Source: Pseudomonas sp. PDNC002 (GTDB taxonomy: Bacteria > Pseudomonadota > Gammaproteobacteria > Pseudomonadales > Pseudomonadaceae). From it: 64,000 nucleotides of DNA. Below the pieces are notes generated by a model. That model saw nothing but the letters and a program-made list of their open reading frames with translations, was not told where the DNA came from and did no database searches. The position numbers and the translations under genes are program-made. Where the stretch lies: contig NZ_CP070356.1 in NCBI RefSeq assembly GCF_016919445.1, positions 2,512,001 to 2,576,000 of the forward strand, given 5' to 3'. Shown in pieces: positions 27,749 through 37,100 of this stretch (positions are counted from its first letter, which is position 1; the number at the start of each line of letters is the position of its first letter).

Positions 27749-27774
27749 TGCATTGATAGTGATTTTGGAATGCA
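27749..27774. promoter_or_regulatory. Candidate LysR operator between sdsB1 and sdsA1
   Basis: A perfect inverted repeat TGCATT-N14-AATGCA, immediately upstream of the LysR gene and 64-89 bases upstream of sdsA1. Position and symmetry fit autoregulation plus activation by a LysR tetramer. This is inferred. Confidence 0.4.
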
Positions 27775-27837
27775 TTGGAATTATTAGCGCGACGGCCGGC
27801 ATAGTGCGAGCACAACAACAAATACCGGAGCCTTCCG

Positions 27838-29811
27838 ATGTCCCGTCTTTCCGCTGCCGTTCTCCTGGCCAGTCTCTGTCCCGGCCTGCTGGTCGCCGCC
27901 GAACAGCCCAAGCCAGCGACTTCCTTTACCCAGGCCGCCCAGGAGCAGGTGCGCCAGTCACTGCCCTTCGGTGACCGCGCCGACTTCGACCGGGTGGAGA
28001 AGGGGCTGATCAAACGCCCCGAGAACCTGGTGATCAAGAACGATGACGGCAGCGTCGCCTGGCAACTGGGCGACTACGACTTCATCAAGGCCGCCAAGGA
28101 CATCGCCAGCGTCAACCCGAGCCTGATGCGCCAGGCGCAGCTGAACCTCAGTTACGGCCTGTTCAAGGTCACCGACGGCATCTATCAGGTGCGTGGCTAC
28201 GATCTGGCCAACACCACCTTCATCGAAGGCAAGACCGGCTGGATCGTCATCGACACCCTGACCACCCCGGCGACCTCCAAGGCTGCCTACGCCCTGGTGA
28301 GCCAGGAGCTGGGGCAGAAGCCGATCCGCGCGATCATCTACAGCCACGCCCACGCCGACCATTTCGGTGGGGTGAAGGGGTTGGTCAGCCAGGAGCAGGT
28401 GGACAAGGGCGAGGTGCAGATCATCGCGCCCAAGGGCTTCATGGAAGCGGCGATCAAGGAGAACGTCATGGCCGGCAACGCCATGATCCGTCGTGCCACC
28501 TACCAGTACGGCACTGTGCTGCCGAAGGGGCCGAATGGTCAGGTCGACATGGCGATCGGCAAGGGCGTGGCGCACGGCCCGCTGAGCATCATCGCGCCGA
28601 CCAAGCTGATCGAGGGGGAGCTGCAGGACCTGGAAATCGACGGCGTTCCCTTCACCTTCCAGAACACCCCGGGCACCGAATCCCCGGCGGAAATGAACGT
28701 CTGGCTGCCGCAGCAGAAAGCGCTGCTGATGGCCGAGAACGTCACCGCCACGCTGCACAACCTTTACACCCTGCGCGGCGCCGAGACGCGCGATCCGCTG
28801 GGCTGGAGCAAGTACATCAACGAGGCGCTGCACCGTTTCGGCGACAAGGCCGAGGTGATGTTCGCCGTGCACAACTGGCCGCGCTGGGGGCACGAGGACA
28901 TCGTCCATACCCTGGAGAAGCAGCGCGACATGTACGGCTACCTGAATGACCAGACCCTGCACCTGGCCAACAACGGGGTGACCATCAATCAGATCCACGA
29001 GCGCCTGAAGGTGCCGCCGGAGCTGGCCAACGAGTGGTTCAACCGCGGCTACCACGGCAGCGTCAGCCACAACGTGCGCGCGGTGGTGAACAAGTACCTG
29101 GGCTACTACGACAGCAACCCGGCAACCCTGAACCCGCTGGCGCCGGAGGATTCGGCGGTGAAGTACGTGGAGTTCATGGGCGGCGCAGATCACCTGCTGC
29201 AGATGGCCAAGGCATCCTTCGACAAGGGTGAATACCGCTGGGTCGTGGAAGTGGTGAACAAGCTGGTCTTCGCCGACCCGACCAACCAGGCCGCACGCAA
29301 CCTGCAGGCCGATGCCCTGGAGCAGCTCGGCTACCAGGCGGAGAACGCCGGCTGGCGCAACAGCTACCTGGTCGCCGCGCAGGAGCTGCGCAACGGCGTG
29401 CCGCGCGACCTGCCTTCGCTGCGCGTAGCCAACCCCGATGCGCTGGCGGCCATGGATACCGGCTTGCTGTTCGACTACCTCGGCGTACGCCTGAGCGCGG
29501 AGAAGGCCGAGGGCGAAGATTTCAGCATCAACCTGGTGCTGCCGGACAAGAATGAGCAGTACCTGCTGGAGCTGAAGAACTCGCACCTGAACAACATCAA
29601 GGGTGTGCAGAGCGAGAACGCCGGGCAGACCGTGACCATCGACCGCGCCGACCTCAACCGTCTGATGCTCAAGGAAGTCTCGCCGGTGCGCCTGGTATTC
29701 GAGGGCAAGCTCAAGAGTTCGGGCAATCCGCTGCTGTTGGCGAAGCTGTTCGGCATGCTCGAAGACTTCAACTTCTGGTTCGACATCGTGACCCCGCCCG
29801 AGAAGAGCTGA
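27838..29811 (+). CDS. sdsA1: Linear primary alkylsulfatase SdsA1
   Basis: A 657-residue secreted enzyme. The signal peptide is [22 protein letters not shown]. The metallo-beta-lactamase domain has the zinc motif [10 protein letters not shown] (His170, His172, Asp174, His175). A dimerisation domain follows ([20 protein letters not shown]), and an SCP2-like C-terminal domain from ~530 ([21 protein letters not shown]). It hydrolyses sodium dodecyl sulfate and other primary alkyl sulfates to alcohol and sulfate. GGAG precedes the ATG. The gene ends in a strong terminator. Confidence 0.93.
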   Translation: MSRLSAAVLLASLCPGLLVAAEQPKPATSFTQAAQEQVRQSLPFGDRADFDRVEKGLIKRPENLVIKNDDGSVAWQLGDYDFIKAAKDIASVNPSLMRQAQLNLSYGLFKVTDGIYQVRGYDLANTTFIEGKTGWIVIDTLTTPATSKAAYALVSQELGQKPIRAIIYSHAHADHFGGVKGLVSQEQVDKGEVQIIAPKGFMEAAIKENVMAGNAMIRRATYQYGTVLPKGPNGQVDMAIGKGVAHGPLSIIAPTKLIEGELQDLEIDGVPFTFQNTPGTESPAEMNVWLPQQKALLMAENVTATLHNLYTLRGAETRDPLGWSKYINEALHRFGDKAEVMFAVHNWPRWGHEDIVHTLEKQRDMYGYLNDQTLHLANNGVTINQIHERLKVPPELANEWFNRGYHGSVSHNVRAVVNKYLGYYDSNPATLNPLAPEDSAVKYVEFMGGADHLLQMAKASFDKGEYRWVVEVVNKLVFADPTNQAARNLQADALEQLGYQAENAGWRNSYLVAAQELRNGVPRDLPSLRVANPDALAAMDTGLLFDYLGVRLSAEKAEGEDFSINLVLPDKNEQYLLELKNSHLNNIKGVQSENAGQTVTIDRADLNRLMLKEVSPVRLVFEGKLKSSGNPLLLAKLFGMLEDFNFWFDIVTPPEKS

Positions 29812-29865
29812 ACGCTCTCCTGCGTCCGGCGCGGCTGATACCCCTCAAGGCCGCGTCATCCGCTG

Positions 29866-29904
29866 ATGGCACAATGCAGTGATTGCATTGTGCCATTGTT
29901 TTTT
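29866..29904 (+). terminator. Rho-independent terminator after sdsA1
   Basis: ATGGCACAATGCA pairs perfectly with TGCATTGTGCCAT around GTGAT, followed by TGTTTTTTTC. It ends ~20 bases before the lapG start. The start codon of the longest lapG frame falls inside this hairpin, which is why I chose the later ATG. Confidence 0.88.
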
Positions 29905-29922
29905 TCGCGGCCAGTCTGCACC

Positions 29923-30684
29923 ATGCCAACCCTGCGCCCGCAGCTGGTTGCTGGCGCTCGCAGTCGAGTAGTCGCGATCGTGTTCAGCCGTTGTTCCAGG
30001 GTGTGGCGTCGTTGCTGGCCGGGGCCGTTGGTCCTGGTGCTGGCGGCTTCGCTCGGCGTCCTGGCGGGGGCGCAGCAGGCCGAGTGGGACTTCAAGCTGA
30101 TCAGCCAGCAGTCGGCGCGGCTCTACGGTCCGCTGGGCGAAGGTCAGGTGCGCATCGATGCCTGGCAGAAGCTGCTCGTGCAGCAGGCCGCGGCAGGCGA
30201 GCGCGATCAATTGCAGGCGGTCAATCGCTTCTTCAACGATCAACTGCGCTTCACCGATGACTTGAGCCTCTGGCACGAAGTGGACTACTGGGCCACGCCG
30301 GTGGAGGCGTTGCTCAAGGGCGCCGGCGACTGCGAGGACTTCGCCATCGCCAAGTACATCAGCCTGCGACACCTGGGCGTGCCGGCGCAGAAGCTGCGCA
30401 TTACCTACGTCAAGGCATTGCGGTTGAACCAGGCGCATATGGTGCTGACTTACTACCCGAGGCCCGATGCCGTGCCGCTGGTGCTGGACAACCTGATCGG
30501 CAGCATCCTGCCGGCCAGCCAGCGCAGCGACCTGCAGCCGGTCTACGCGTTCAACGGCGAAGGCCTGTGGCTCGCCGGCACTGGCGCCGGCGGCGGCAAG
30601 CAGGTGGGCGACAGCAAGCGGCTGTCGCGGTGGCAGGACCTGCTGAAGAAAATGAAAGCTGAAGGCTTTCCTCTGAACGAATAG
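29923..30684 (+). CDS. lapG: LapG periplasmic cysteine protease
   Basis: A 253-residue transglutaminase-like protease (BTLCP family) with an N-terminal membrane/signal segment (LVLVLAASLGVLAGA) and the catalytic triad Cys137 (AGDCEDFAIAKY), His172 (QAHMVLTYY) and Asp189 (LVLDNLIG). The acidic DCED stretch is the calcium-binding loop. LapG cuts the N-terminus of surface-held LapA-type adhesins and so releases biofilm cells when c-di-GMP falls. The target motif is present in the large adhesin encoded downstream (TAAG at residues 106-109). I start it at ATG 29923. It is 44 bases upstream of lapD in one operon. Confidence 0.95.
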   Translation: MPTLRPQLVAGARSRVVAIVFSRCSRVWRRCWPGPLVLVLAASLGVLAGAQQAEWDFKLISQQSARLYGPLGEGQVRIDAWQKLLVQQAAAGERDQLQAVNRFFNDQLRFTDDLSLWHEVDYWATPVEALLKGAGDCEDFAIAKYISLRHLGVPAQKLRITYVKALRLNQAHMVLTYYPRPDAVPLVLDNLIGSILPASQRSDLQPVYAFNGEGLWLAGTGAGGGKQVGDSKRLSRWQDLLKKMKAEGFPLNE

Positions 30685-30728
30685 CTGCACCGATACGAAT
30701 TGCTCCGTCGAGGGAGCCTGGAGACACG

Positions 30729-32672
30729 ATGTCCCTGTTCAAACAGTTGTTGATCGCCATCTGCCTGTTCCTGGTGGTCGCCTTCAGCGGCAGCTTCATG
30801 GTCGGCCTGGAAAGCTCGCGCGAGCAGTATGGCAACCAGCTGCGCTCCCACGCCCAGGACGCGGCCACCGCGCTGGGCCTGTCGCTGACGCCGAACATCG
30901 ACGATCCGGCGATGGTCGAGCTGATGGTCAGCTCGATCTTCGACAGTGGCTATTTCGAGAGCATCCGGGTGATCGACCTGGCCACCGGCAAGGTCATCGT
31001 CGAGCGCACCGGCGTGCCGGATGCCGTGGCGGCCAAGGTGCCGCAGTGGTTCATCTCGCTGATCGACCTGCACTCGGCCGGCGGCGACGCCATCGTCAGC
31101 CGCGGCTGGACCCAGGCCGCACGGGTCGAGGTGCTCAGCCACCCGATGTTCGCCATCGCCAAACTCTGGCAGAGCGCCCTGGGCAGCCTGCTCTGGCTGG
31201 TGCTGTGCGGCATCGCCAGCGCTGTGCTCGGCGCCATCCTGTTGCGCCGCCAGTTGAAACCGCTGGACTACATGGTCGAGCAGTCCCACGCCATCGCCCG
31301 CCGCGAATTCCTCAGCCTGCCGGAACTGCCGCGCACCCCCGAGCTGCGCCGTGTGGTGCAGGCGATGAACCAGATGGTGGAGAAGCTCAAGGCGCTGTTC
31401 CAGGAACAGGCCCAGCGCAGCGAACGCCTGCGCGATGAGGCCTACCAGGACAGCCTGACCGGGCTGGGCAACCGGCGCTTCTTCGATATGCAACTGCACA
31501 ACCGACTGAGCGCCGAGGACCAGGTCAGCAGCGGTGTGCTGCTGGTGCTGCGGGTCAACGACCTGGCCGGATTGAACCAGCGCCTGGGCGGCCAGCGTGT
31601 CGACCAGTTGCTCAAGGCCGTGGCTGATCAGCTGCGTCTTGCCGGGCAAGGCCTGGGGGCCGGCCTGACCCTGGCGCGCAGCCGCGGCGGCGAGTTCGTG
31701 ATGCTGGCGCCGGGGCTGATGCCCGAGGATGCGCCGGCCCTGGCGATGCGCCTGGAAGGCATGCTGGCCGCGCTGGTCACCACCGGGGCCAGCGATGTCA
31801 GCCCCGTGGCGTGCCTGGGCCTGGTGCCCTTCGTTTCCGGCGAGCCGGCGCAGGTTCTGCTGCAGCGTGCCGACGAGGCATTGGCACAGGCCGAGCGGCA
31901 GAACGACAGCTGCTGGGCCTTCCTCCAGGGAGGGGCGAAACCGGTCGCGGAGGAGCGTCACAGTTGGCACCAGCTGCTGGACGAGGCGCTGGTGCACAAG
32001 CGCTTCCAGCTGCATTTCCAGGCGGTGGTGTCCTGTGCCGATCCTCAGCAGGTACTGCACTACAAGGTGCTTTCACGTCTGCCGGACGGGCAGGGTGGCA
32101 GCATCGCCGCCGGGCGCTTCCTGCCCTGGCTGGATCGCTTCGGCTGGACGGCGCGGCTGGACCTGCTGATGCTCGAAAGCGTGCTGGCCGACATGGCGAA
32201 GCACAACCGTCCGCTGGCGCTGAACCTGTCTGCTGCACTGTTGCGGGATGAGTGGGCGACCAGCCGGGTATTCGATCTGTTGCGTCAGCACCCGCAGTTT
32301 GCCGGGCGCCTGACCCTGGAGCTGGAGGAAGACCAGTTGCCGGCCCAACCGGTGCTGGAGGCCCTGACCCGTCGCCTCGGCGAGCTGGGTTATCGCCTGA
32401 GCCTGCAGCACTTCGGCGGGCGCTTCAGCATGATCGGCAACCTGGCTCGTTTGGGCCTGGCTTATCTCAAGGTGGACGGCAGCCACATTCGCCACATCGA
32501 TCAGGAGAACGACAAGCGCCTGTTCATCGAGGCGATGCAACGGGCGGCCCACAGCATCGATCTGCCCTTGATCGCGGAGCGCGTCGAGACTGCCGGGGAG
32601 TTCCGTGTGTTGAAAGAGATGGGCATCCAGGGCGTGCAGGGGCAGTTGTTCGGTGGCCCGGCGCCCTGGTGA
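30729..32672 (+). CDS. lapD: LapD inner-membrane c-di-GMP receptor
   Basis: A 647-residue protein. TM1 is at ~4-25, the periplasmic output domain at ~26-150 and TM2 at ~155-175, followed by a HAMP/S-helix (~176-235). The GGDEF domain is degenerate (RGGEF at 319-323). The EAL domain is also degenerate: KVLSR at ~446 replaces the catalytic EAL motif. LapD therefore binds c-di-GMP without making or degrading it, and then sequesters LapG so that the adhesin stays attached. It is cotranscribed with lapG. Its last ~49 codons are the first unit of a fourfold tandem repeat. Confidence 0.95.
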   Translation: MSLFKQLLIAICLFLVVAFSGSFMVGLESSREQYGNQLRSHAQDAATALGLSLTPNIDDPAMVELMVSSIFDSGYFESIRVIDLATGKVIVERTGVPDAVAAKVPQWFISLIDLHSAGGDAIVSRGWTQAARVEVLSHPMFAIAKLWQSALGSLLWLVLCGIASAVLGAILLRRQLKPLDYMVEQSHAIARREFLSLPELPRTPELRRVVQAMNQMVEKLKALFQEQAQRSERLRDEAYQDSLTGLGNRRFFDMQLHNRLSAEDQVSSGVLLVLRVNDLAGLNQRLGGQRVDQLLKAVADQLRLAGQGLGAGLTLARSRGGEFVMLAPGLMPEDAPALAMRLEGMLAALVTTGASDVSPVACLGLVPFVSGEPAQVLLQRADEALAQAERQNDSCWAFLQGGAKPVAEERHSWHQLLDEALVHKRFQLHFQAVVSCADPQQVLHYKVLSRLPDGQGGSIAAGRFLPWLDRFGWTARLDLLMLESVLADMAKHNRPLALNLSAALLRDEWATSRVFDLLRQHPQFAGRLTLELEEDQLPAQPVLEALTRRLGELGYRLSLQHFGGRFSMIGNLARLGLAYLKVDGSHIRHIDQENDKRLFIEAMQRAAHSIDLPLIAERVETAGEFRVLKEMGIQGVQGQLFGGPAPW

Positions 32673-33718
32673 TCGACGTCCGGGCGAGGCGTTTTTCGTA
32701 GGAGCGGACCTTGTCCGCGATGTTTCCCAGCCGCTGATGGGCTTCGCGGACAAGGTCCGCTCCTACAGGGGCGCCGTGCGGCCATCGAGCAAAAAAAAAC
32801 GGGGCTCAGATCAGCCCCGTTTCCTCGAAGCGATGCAACGGGCGGCCCACAGCATCGACCTGCCCTTGATCGCGGAGCGCGTCGAGACTGCCGGGGAATT
32901 CCGTGTGTTGAAAGAGATGGGCATCCAGGGCGTGCAGGGGCAGTTGTTCGGTGGGCCGGCGACCTGGTGATTGATGTCCCGGGCGAGGCGCTTTTCGTAG
33001 GAGCGGACCTTGTCCGCGATGTTTCCCAGCCGCTGATGGGCTTCGCGGACAAGGTCCGCTCCTACAGGGGCTGCCGTGCGGCCATCGAGCAAAAGAAAAC
33101 GGGGCTCAGATCAGCCCCGTTTCCTCGAAGCGATGCAACGGGCGGCCCACAGCATCGATCTGCCCTTGATCGCGGAGCGCTTCGAGACTGCCGGAGAGTT
33201 CCGCGTGCTGAAGGAGATGGGCATCCAGGGCGTGCAGGGGCAGTTGTTCGGTGGGCCGGCGCCCTGGTGATCGACGTCCGGGCGCGGCGCTTTTCGTAGG
33301 AGCGGACCTTGTCCGCGATGTTTCCCAGCCGCTGATGGGCTTCGCGGACAAGGTCCGCTCCTACAGGGGCGGCCGTGCGGCCATCGAGCAAAAAAACGGG
33401 GCTCAGATCAGCCCCGTTTCCTCGAGGCGATGCAGCGGGCGGCCCACAGCATCGACCTGCCCTTGATCGCGGAGCGCGTCGAGACTGCCGGGGAACTCCG
33501 TGTGTTGAAAGAGATGGGCATCCAGGGCGTGCAGAGGCAGTTGTTCGGTGGGCCGGCGCCCTGGTGATCCACGTCCGGGCGCGGCGCTTTTCGTAGGAGC
33601 GGACCTTGTCCGCGATGTTTCCCAGCCGCTGATGGGCTTCGCGGACAAGGTCCGCTCCTACAGGGGCGCCGTGCGGCCATCGAGCAAAAAAAACGGGGCT
33701 CAGATCAGCCCCGTTTCC
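32527..33718. repeat. Four tandem ~298-bp units of lapD 3' end + palindrome + terminator
   Basis: The units start at TCGA in 32527, 32825, 33125 and 33422 and are 298, 300, 297 and 297 bp long. Each holds the last ~49 lapD codons (GCGATGCAAC...CCCTGGTGA), a GTAGGAGCGGACCTTGTCCGCG/inverse palindrome pair, an A-run and the hairpin ACGGGGCTCAGATCAGCCCCGT. Unit 1 is the true end of lapD; units 2-4 have no start of their own. Units differ at scattered bases (e.g. GTC/TTC, GAG/GAA, GGG/AGG), so they are not an assembly echo. The last unit runs into the end of the convergent gene at 33700, whose final codons (EETGLI-stop) are part of every unit. Confidence 0.93.
33686..33714 (-). terminator. Terminator overlapping the stop codon of the 33700-34029 gene
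   Basis: On the minus strand ACGGGGCT-N6-AGCCCCGT is followed by eight T residues. The stop codon TGA lies in its loop. The same hairpin also lies downstream of lapD, and three more copies are at 32791-32820, 33091-33120 and 33391-33417. Confidence 0.85.
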
Positions 33719-34029
33719 TCGTCGTCGTTGATCAATCGCGTCAGTCCGCCCAGGGCTTCCCGCGCCTGGGTCCGGTTGAGCAGCTTGGAACGCGCCGCCG
33801 GCGGCAGGTCGGTAATGCGGATCACGCCCTTGGTGATCAACACCGAGATCAGGTCTTCCAGTACCCGGATCATGTCCAGGTCGCTCTGCTTGAGCTGCAG
33901 CAGGCTGCTCTCGGCGGCCCAGGCCTGGATGTCCGGATGGTCCGCCGGCAGCGTGCCGGTGGCGCCCTCGAACTCGGCGTCCTCGACGCGCGCCACTTTT
34001 CCCTCGGCATTGCGCTGGATGTACAGCAT
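33700..34029 (-). CDS. Small cytoplasmic protein ('tryptophan synthase subunit beta-like')
   Basis: A 109-residue protein starting MLYIQRNAEGKVARVEDAEFEGA and containing LKQSDLDMIRVLEDLISVLI. Such proteins are often labelled tryptophan synthase beta-like in Pseudomonas but lack the PLP enzyme fold; the real function is unknown. It follows the lapA-like gene on the minus strand (116-base gap) and converges on lapD. I chose ATG 34027-34029; the frame's earlier start lies in a hairpin. Its stop codon sits inside the terminator. Confidence 0.7.
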   Translation of the reverse strand: MLYIQRNAEGKVARVEDAEFEGATGTLPADHPDIQAWAAESSLLQLKQSDLDMIRVLEDLISVLITKGVIRITDLPPAARSKLLNRTQAREALGGLTRLINDDEETGLI

Positions 34030-34062
34030 CGGCCCGTCCCCGTTTTGTCGTGTGTGAAGGAG

Positions 34063-34100
34063 CGGCGGCGGAGCCATCCCGTGGGATGACTCCGCCGTCG
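34063..34100. other. Hairpin after the adhesin gene
   Basis: CGGCGGAG and CTCCGCCG (34066-34073, 34090-34097) with an inner ATCCC/GGGAT pair. There is no T-run on either strand. It may slow or stabilise the 3' end of the 13.8-kb adhesin transcript before the small downstream gene. Confidence 0.5.
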
Positions 34101-34145
34101 TCGTGTCAGAGCCTGGCCCTTCGGTCGCCTCGCGGCAACCTCGGA

Positions 34146-37100
34146 TCAGTGATGCTCAGTCTTGACCACCGGATCGGCGCCCGCCACCAGCTTGTTGACG
34201 ATCTCCGACGAGGTCGTGCCGTAGGCGCTGAGATCGACGCCGGTCAGCTTGATGGTGACGTCCGCGCTGCTGTTGACCTGGCCGGTGGTGCTCACCTGCA
34301 GGGTCGAGGTCGCGGTGTCCACCTTCAGGTAGCTGAGGATGTCGTTGTGCGCGGCATCGGGCAGCAGGTCGCTGAGGTCGATGCGATCGCCTTCGCTGGC
34401 CTTGAAGTCGGTGATGGTGTCGCTGCCGGTGTCGCCCGCACGCCAGGTGAAGGTGTCGGCACCCGCACCGCCGGTGAGGGTATCGTTGCCCTTGCCGCCG
34501 ATCAGGATGTCGTCGCCAGCCCCGCCATTGAGGATGTCGTTGCCTTCGTTGCCTACCAGCAGGTCGTTGCCGGCATCGCCGTTGAGCGTGTCGTTGCCCA
34601 GGCCGCCGTAGAGTGAGTCGTTGCCGTTGCCACCGTTGAGGGTGTCGTTGCCGGTACCGCCGTAGATGATGTCGTGGCCGTTGCCGCCGCTGATCGTGTC
34701 GGCGCCATCCAGGCCGTGCAGCAGGTCGTTGTTGCTGCTGACCATGGTGCTGGTGGTGGTGGCGACGGTGACGGCCAGGGTGCCGGTGCTGCTGGCGGTG
34801 CTGCCGTCGGACTCGGTGGCGATGGCGGTGACATTCAGGTTCAGGGTGCCGGTGTAGTTCACCGCGGTCAGCAGCTGCAGGTCATGCAGTTGCGCTTCGG
34901 TGAAGGTCCAGACGCCGTCGCTGCCCTTGGTGCCGGCGGTGAACGCGGCATCGGCCGGCACACCGCTGATCTTCACGCTCAGGCTCTCGGAGCCGTCGGT
35001 GTCGACCAGGCCGGTGGTCAGGGCGATGTCCACGGCCGAACCGTAGGTCTTGCCGCCGAAGGTCACGGTGGTGTTGTTGATGGCCAGGGTGGAGTCCTTG
35101 CCGTTGTCGCCACCGTTGAGCACCAGCCAGTCGAAGTGGTAGTTGCCGTTCATGCTGGCGGTGAAGCTCTGGATGCCATTGCCGTTCACGCTGGCGCCCA
35201 GTTGCTCCGAAGAGGTCACCTGGATGACCTGCTTGGCGCCGGTGGGATCGGTGACGACCAGGGCGACGATATCGTTGAAGCCGTCCTGGATCTCGCTGAC
35301 GGTGTTCTCGCCGTTGGTGAAGGCCCAGGTGAAGTTGATCTTGCTGCCGGCGGTGAGGCTGTAGTCGGAGCTGGTCAGCGCGCCGTCGATGACGGTGACA
35401 TTGCCCGGGTCGTTGAGCGCGCCCTTGGGCGGGTCGATACCGTTGAGGGCGTTGTTGGCCAGGCCGGTTTCCTGCTCCAGCACCGCGCGGGTGACTTCCT
35501 GGGTGGTGCTGATGCTCACCGCGCCAGGGTTGAGCACGAAGATGCTGCCGCTGCTCAGCAGCGGCGCATCGGCGACCGGGCTGACATTGACCGCGACGGT
35601 GCTGGTGGCGGTGCCGCCATGGCCGTCGCTGACGGTGTAGCTGATGGTGTCGCTGCCGCTGAAGTTGGATTTCGGCGTGTAGGTCAGGGTGCCGTCGGCG
35701 TTGATGACCACGGTGCCGTTGCTGGCGGTGGCGGTGCTCAGGGTGAGCTTGTCGCCGTCCACGTCGCTGTCGTTGGCCAGCACGTCGATCTTCACCGCCG
35801 TGTCTTCCTTGGTGCTGGCGGTATCGGCGACGAGGGTCGGCGCGTCGTTGACGGCGGTGATGCCGACGGTGACGGTCGCGGTGCTGGTGCCGCCGTGGCC
35901 ATCGCTGACGGTGTAGGTGAAGCTGCCGGTGCCGTTGACGTCCTTGCTCGGGGTGAAGACGACGTTGCCGTTCTCCAGCTTCACGGTGCCGTTCACGGCG
36001 CCCTGCACGCTGATGATCGTCAGGCTGTCGCCGTCCACGTCGCTGTCGTTGCCCAGCAGGGTCTTCGGCGCGATGGTCAGCGCGGTGTCCTCGTTGGTCA
36101 CCAGCTCGCCCACGGCGTGGGTCAGCGCGGCACCGCCAACGGTGGCGTAGGTGCCCCCTTGCGGGCGCATCTCGACCTGCAGCTGCGCCTGGCCACCCTG
36201 ATCCCAGTAGATGATCTCGATGGTGTGGTTGCCGCTCTGGGCGATGTTGAACACCGCCGATTCACGGCCGGTGGGACTCTGGATGGCGTCGTACTTGAAG
36301 ACTTCCACACCGTCGATCTTGATGCTGAAACCGTCGTCGGCGTTGACCCGCAGCTGGTAGTTGCCGGCGTTGAGGTTGATCGCGCCGGTGAGCTGGACGA
36401 TGGCGTCGGAAGTGTTCGCCGGATCGGTATTGAGCGACCCCGCGTCGTTGCCGAGGAACTTCTGCAGGTTACCGTCGCCGCCCAGGTCGCCGCCGCTGAG
36501 GTTGTAGTTCAGCGAGGTGGCGGTGAAGGTGGCGGCGGCCGCTTTGCCGGCAATGAAGGCGACGACCTGGCTGAGGTTGGTCAGGTTGGCGCCGTCCGGG
36601 CCTTCGCGGTAGCCCCAGTAGTTGCCCTGCAGGCCGGAGACGGTGAAGGAGTCGTTCACTGCCACCGGGTTGTCGTTCACCGGAGTGACGTTCAGGGTGA
36701 TCTTGTTCGGCGTGGCGTCGAACGCGCCGGCACTGTCCTTCACCGAGAAGGTGAAGCTGGCGTAGTTGTTGCCGTTGGCATTGGCCGCCGGAGTGAAGGC
36801 GAGCTTGCCCAGATCCGCCGCGGCGATGACCTGGCCCGCGGTTACCGCAACGCCGTTGTAGGTCAGGCTGCCGTTGGTGGGCAGGCTGTCGATGCGGACG
36901 GCGCTGAGGGTGTCACCGGTATCCACGTCGGTGAAGCCGAAGTCGGCCACGGCGAAGCTGCGGCTGCTGTCCTCGCCCAGGGTGATGGTGTTGTCGGTGC
37001 CGTTGGGCGCATCGTTCACCGGGGTGACGGTGACGTTGATGACCTGGTCGGTGATGCCGCCGTGTCCGTCGTTGGCCTGCACGGTGAAGCTGTCCGTGCC

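Noticed and set aside
32818..33596. Short open frames in the tandem units that repeat the LapD C-terminus
   Set aside because: They are copies of the lapD tail without ribosome-binding sites or a complete domain; they are repeat content, not genes.
32527..33718. A CRISPR-like or satellite array
   Set aside because: Units are ~298 bp, contiguous, without short repeats and unique spacers, and derive from lapD and its terminator.
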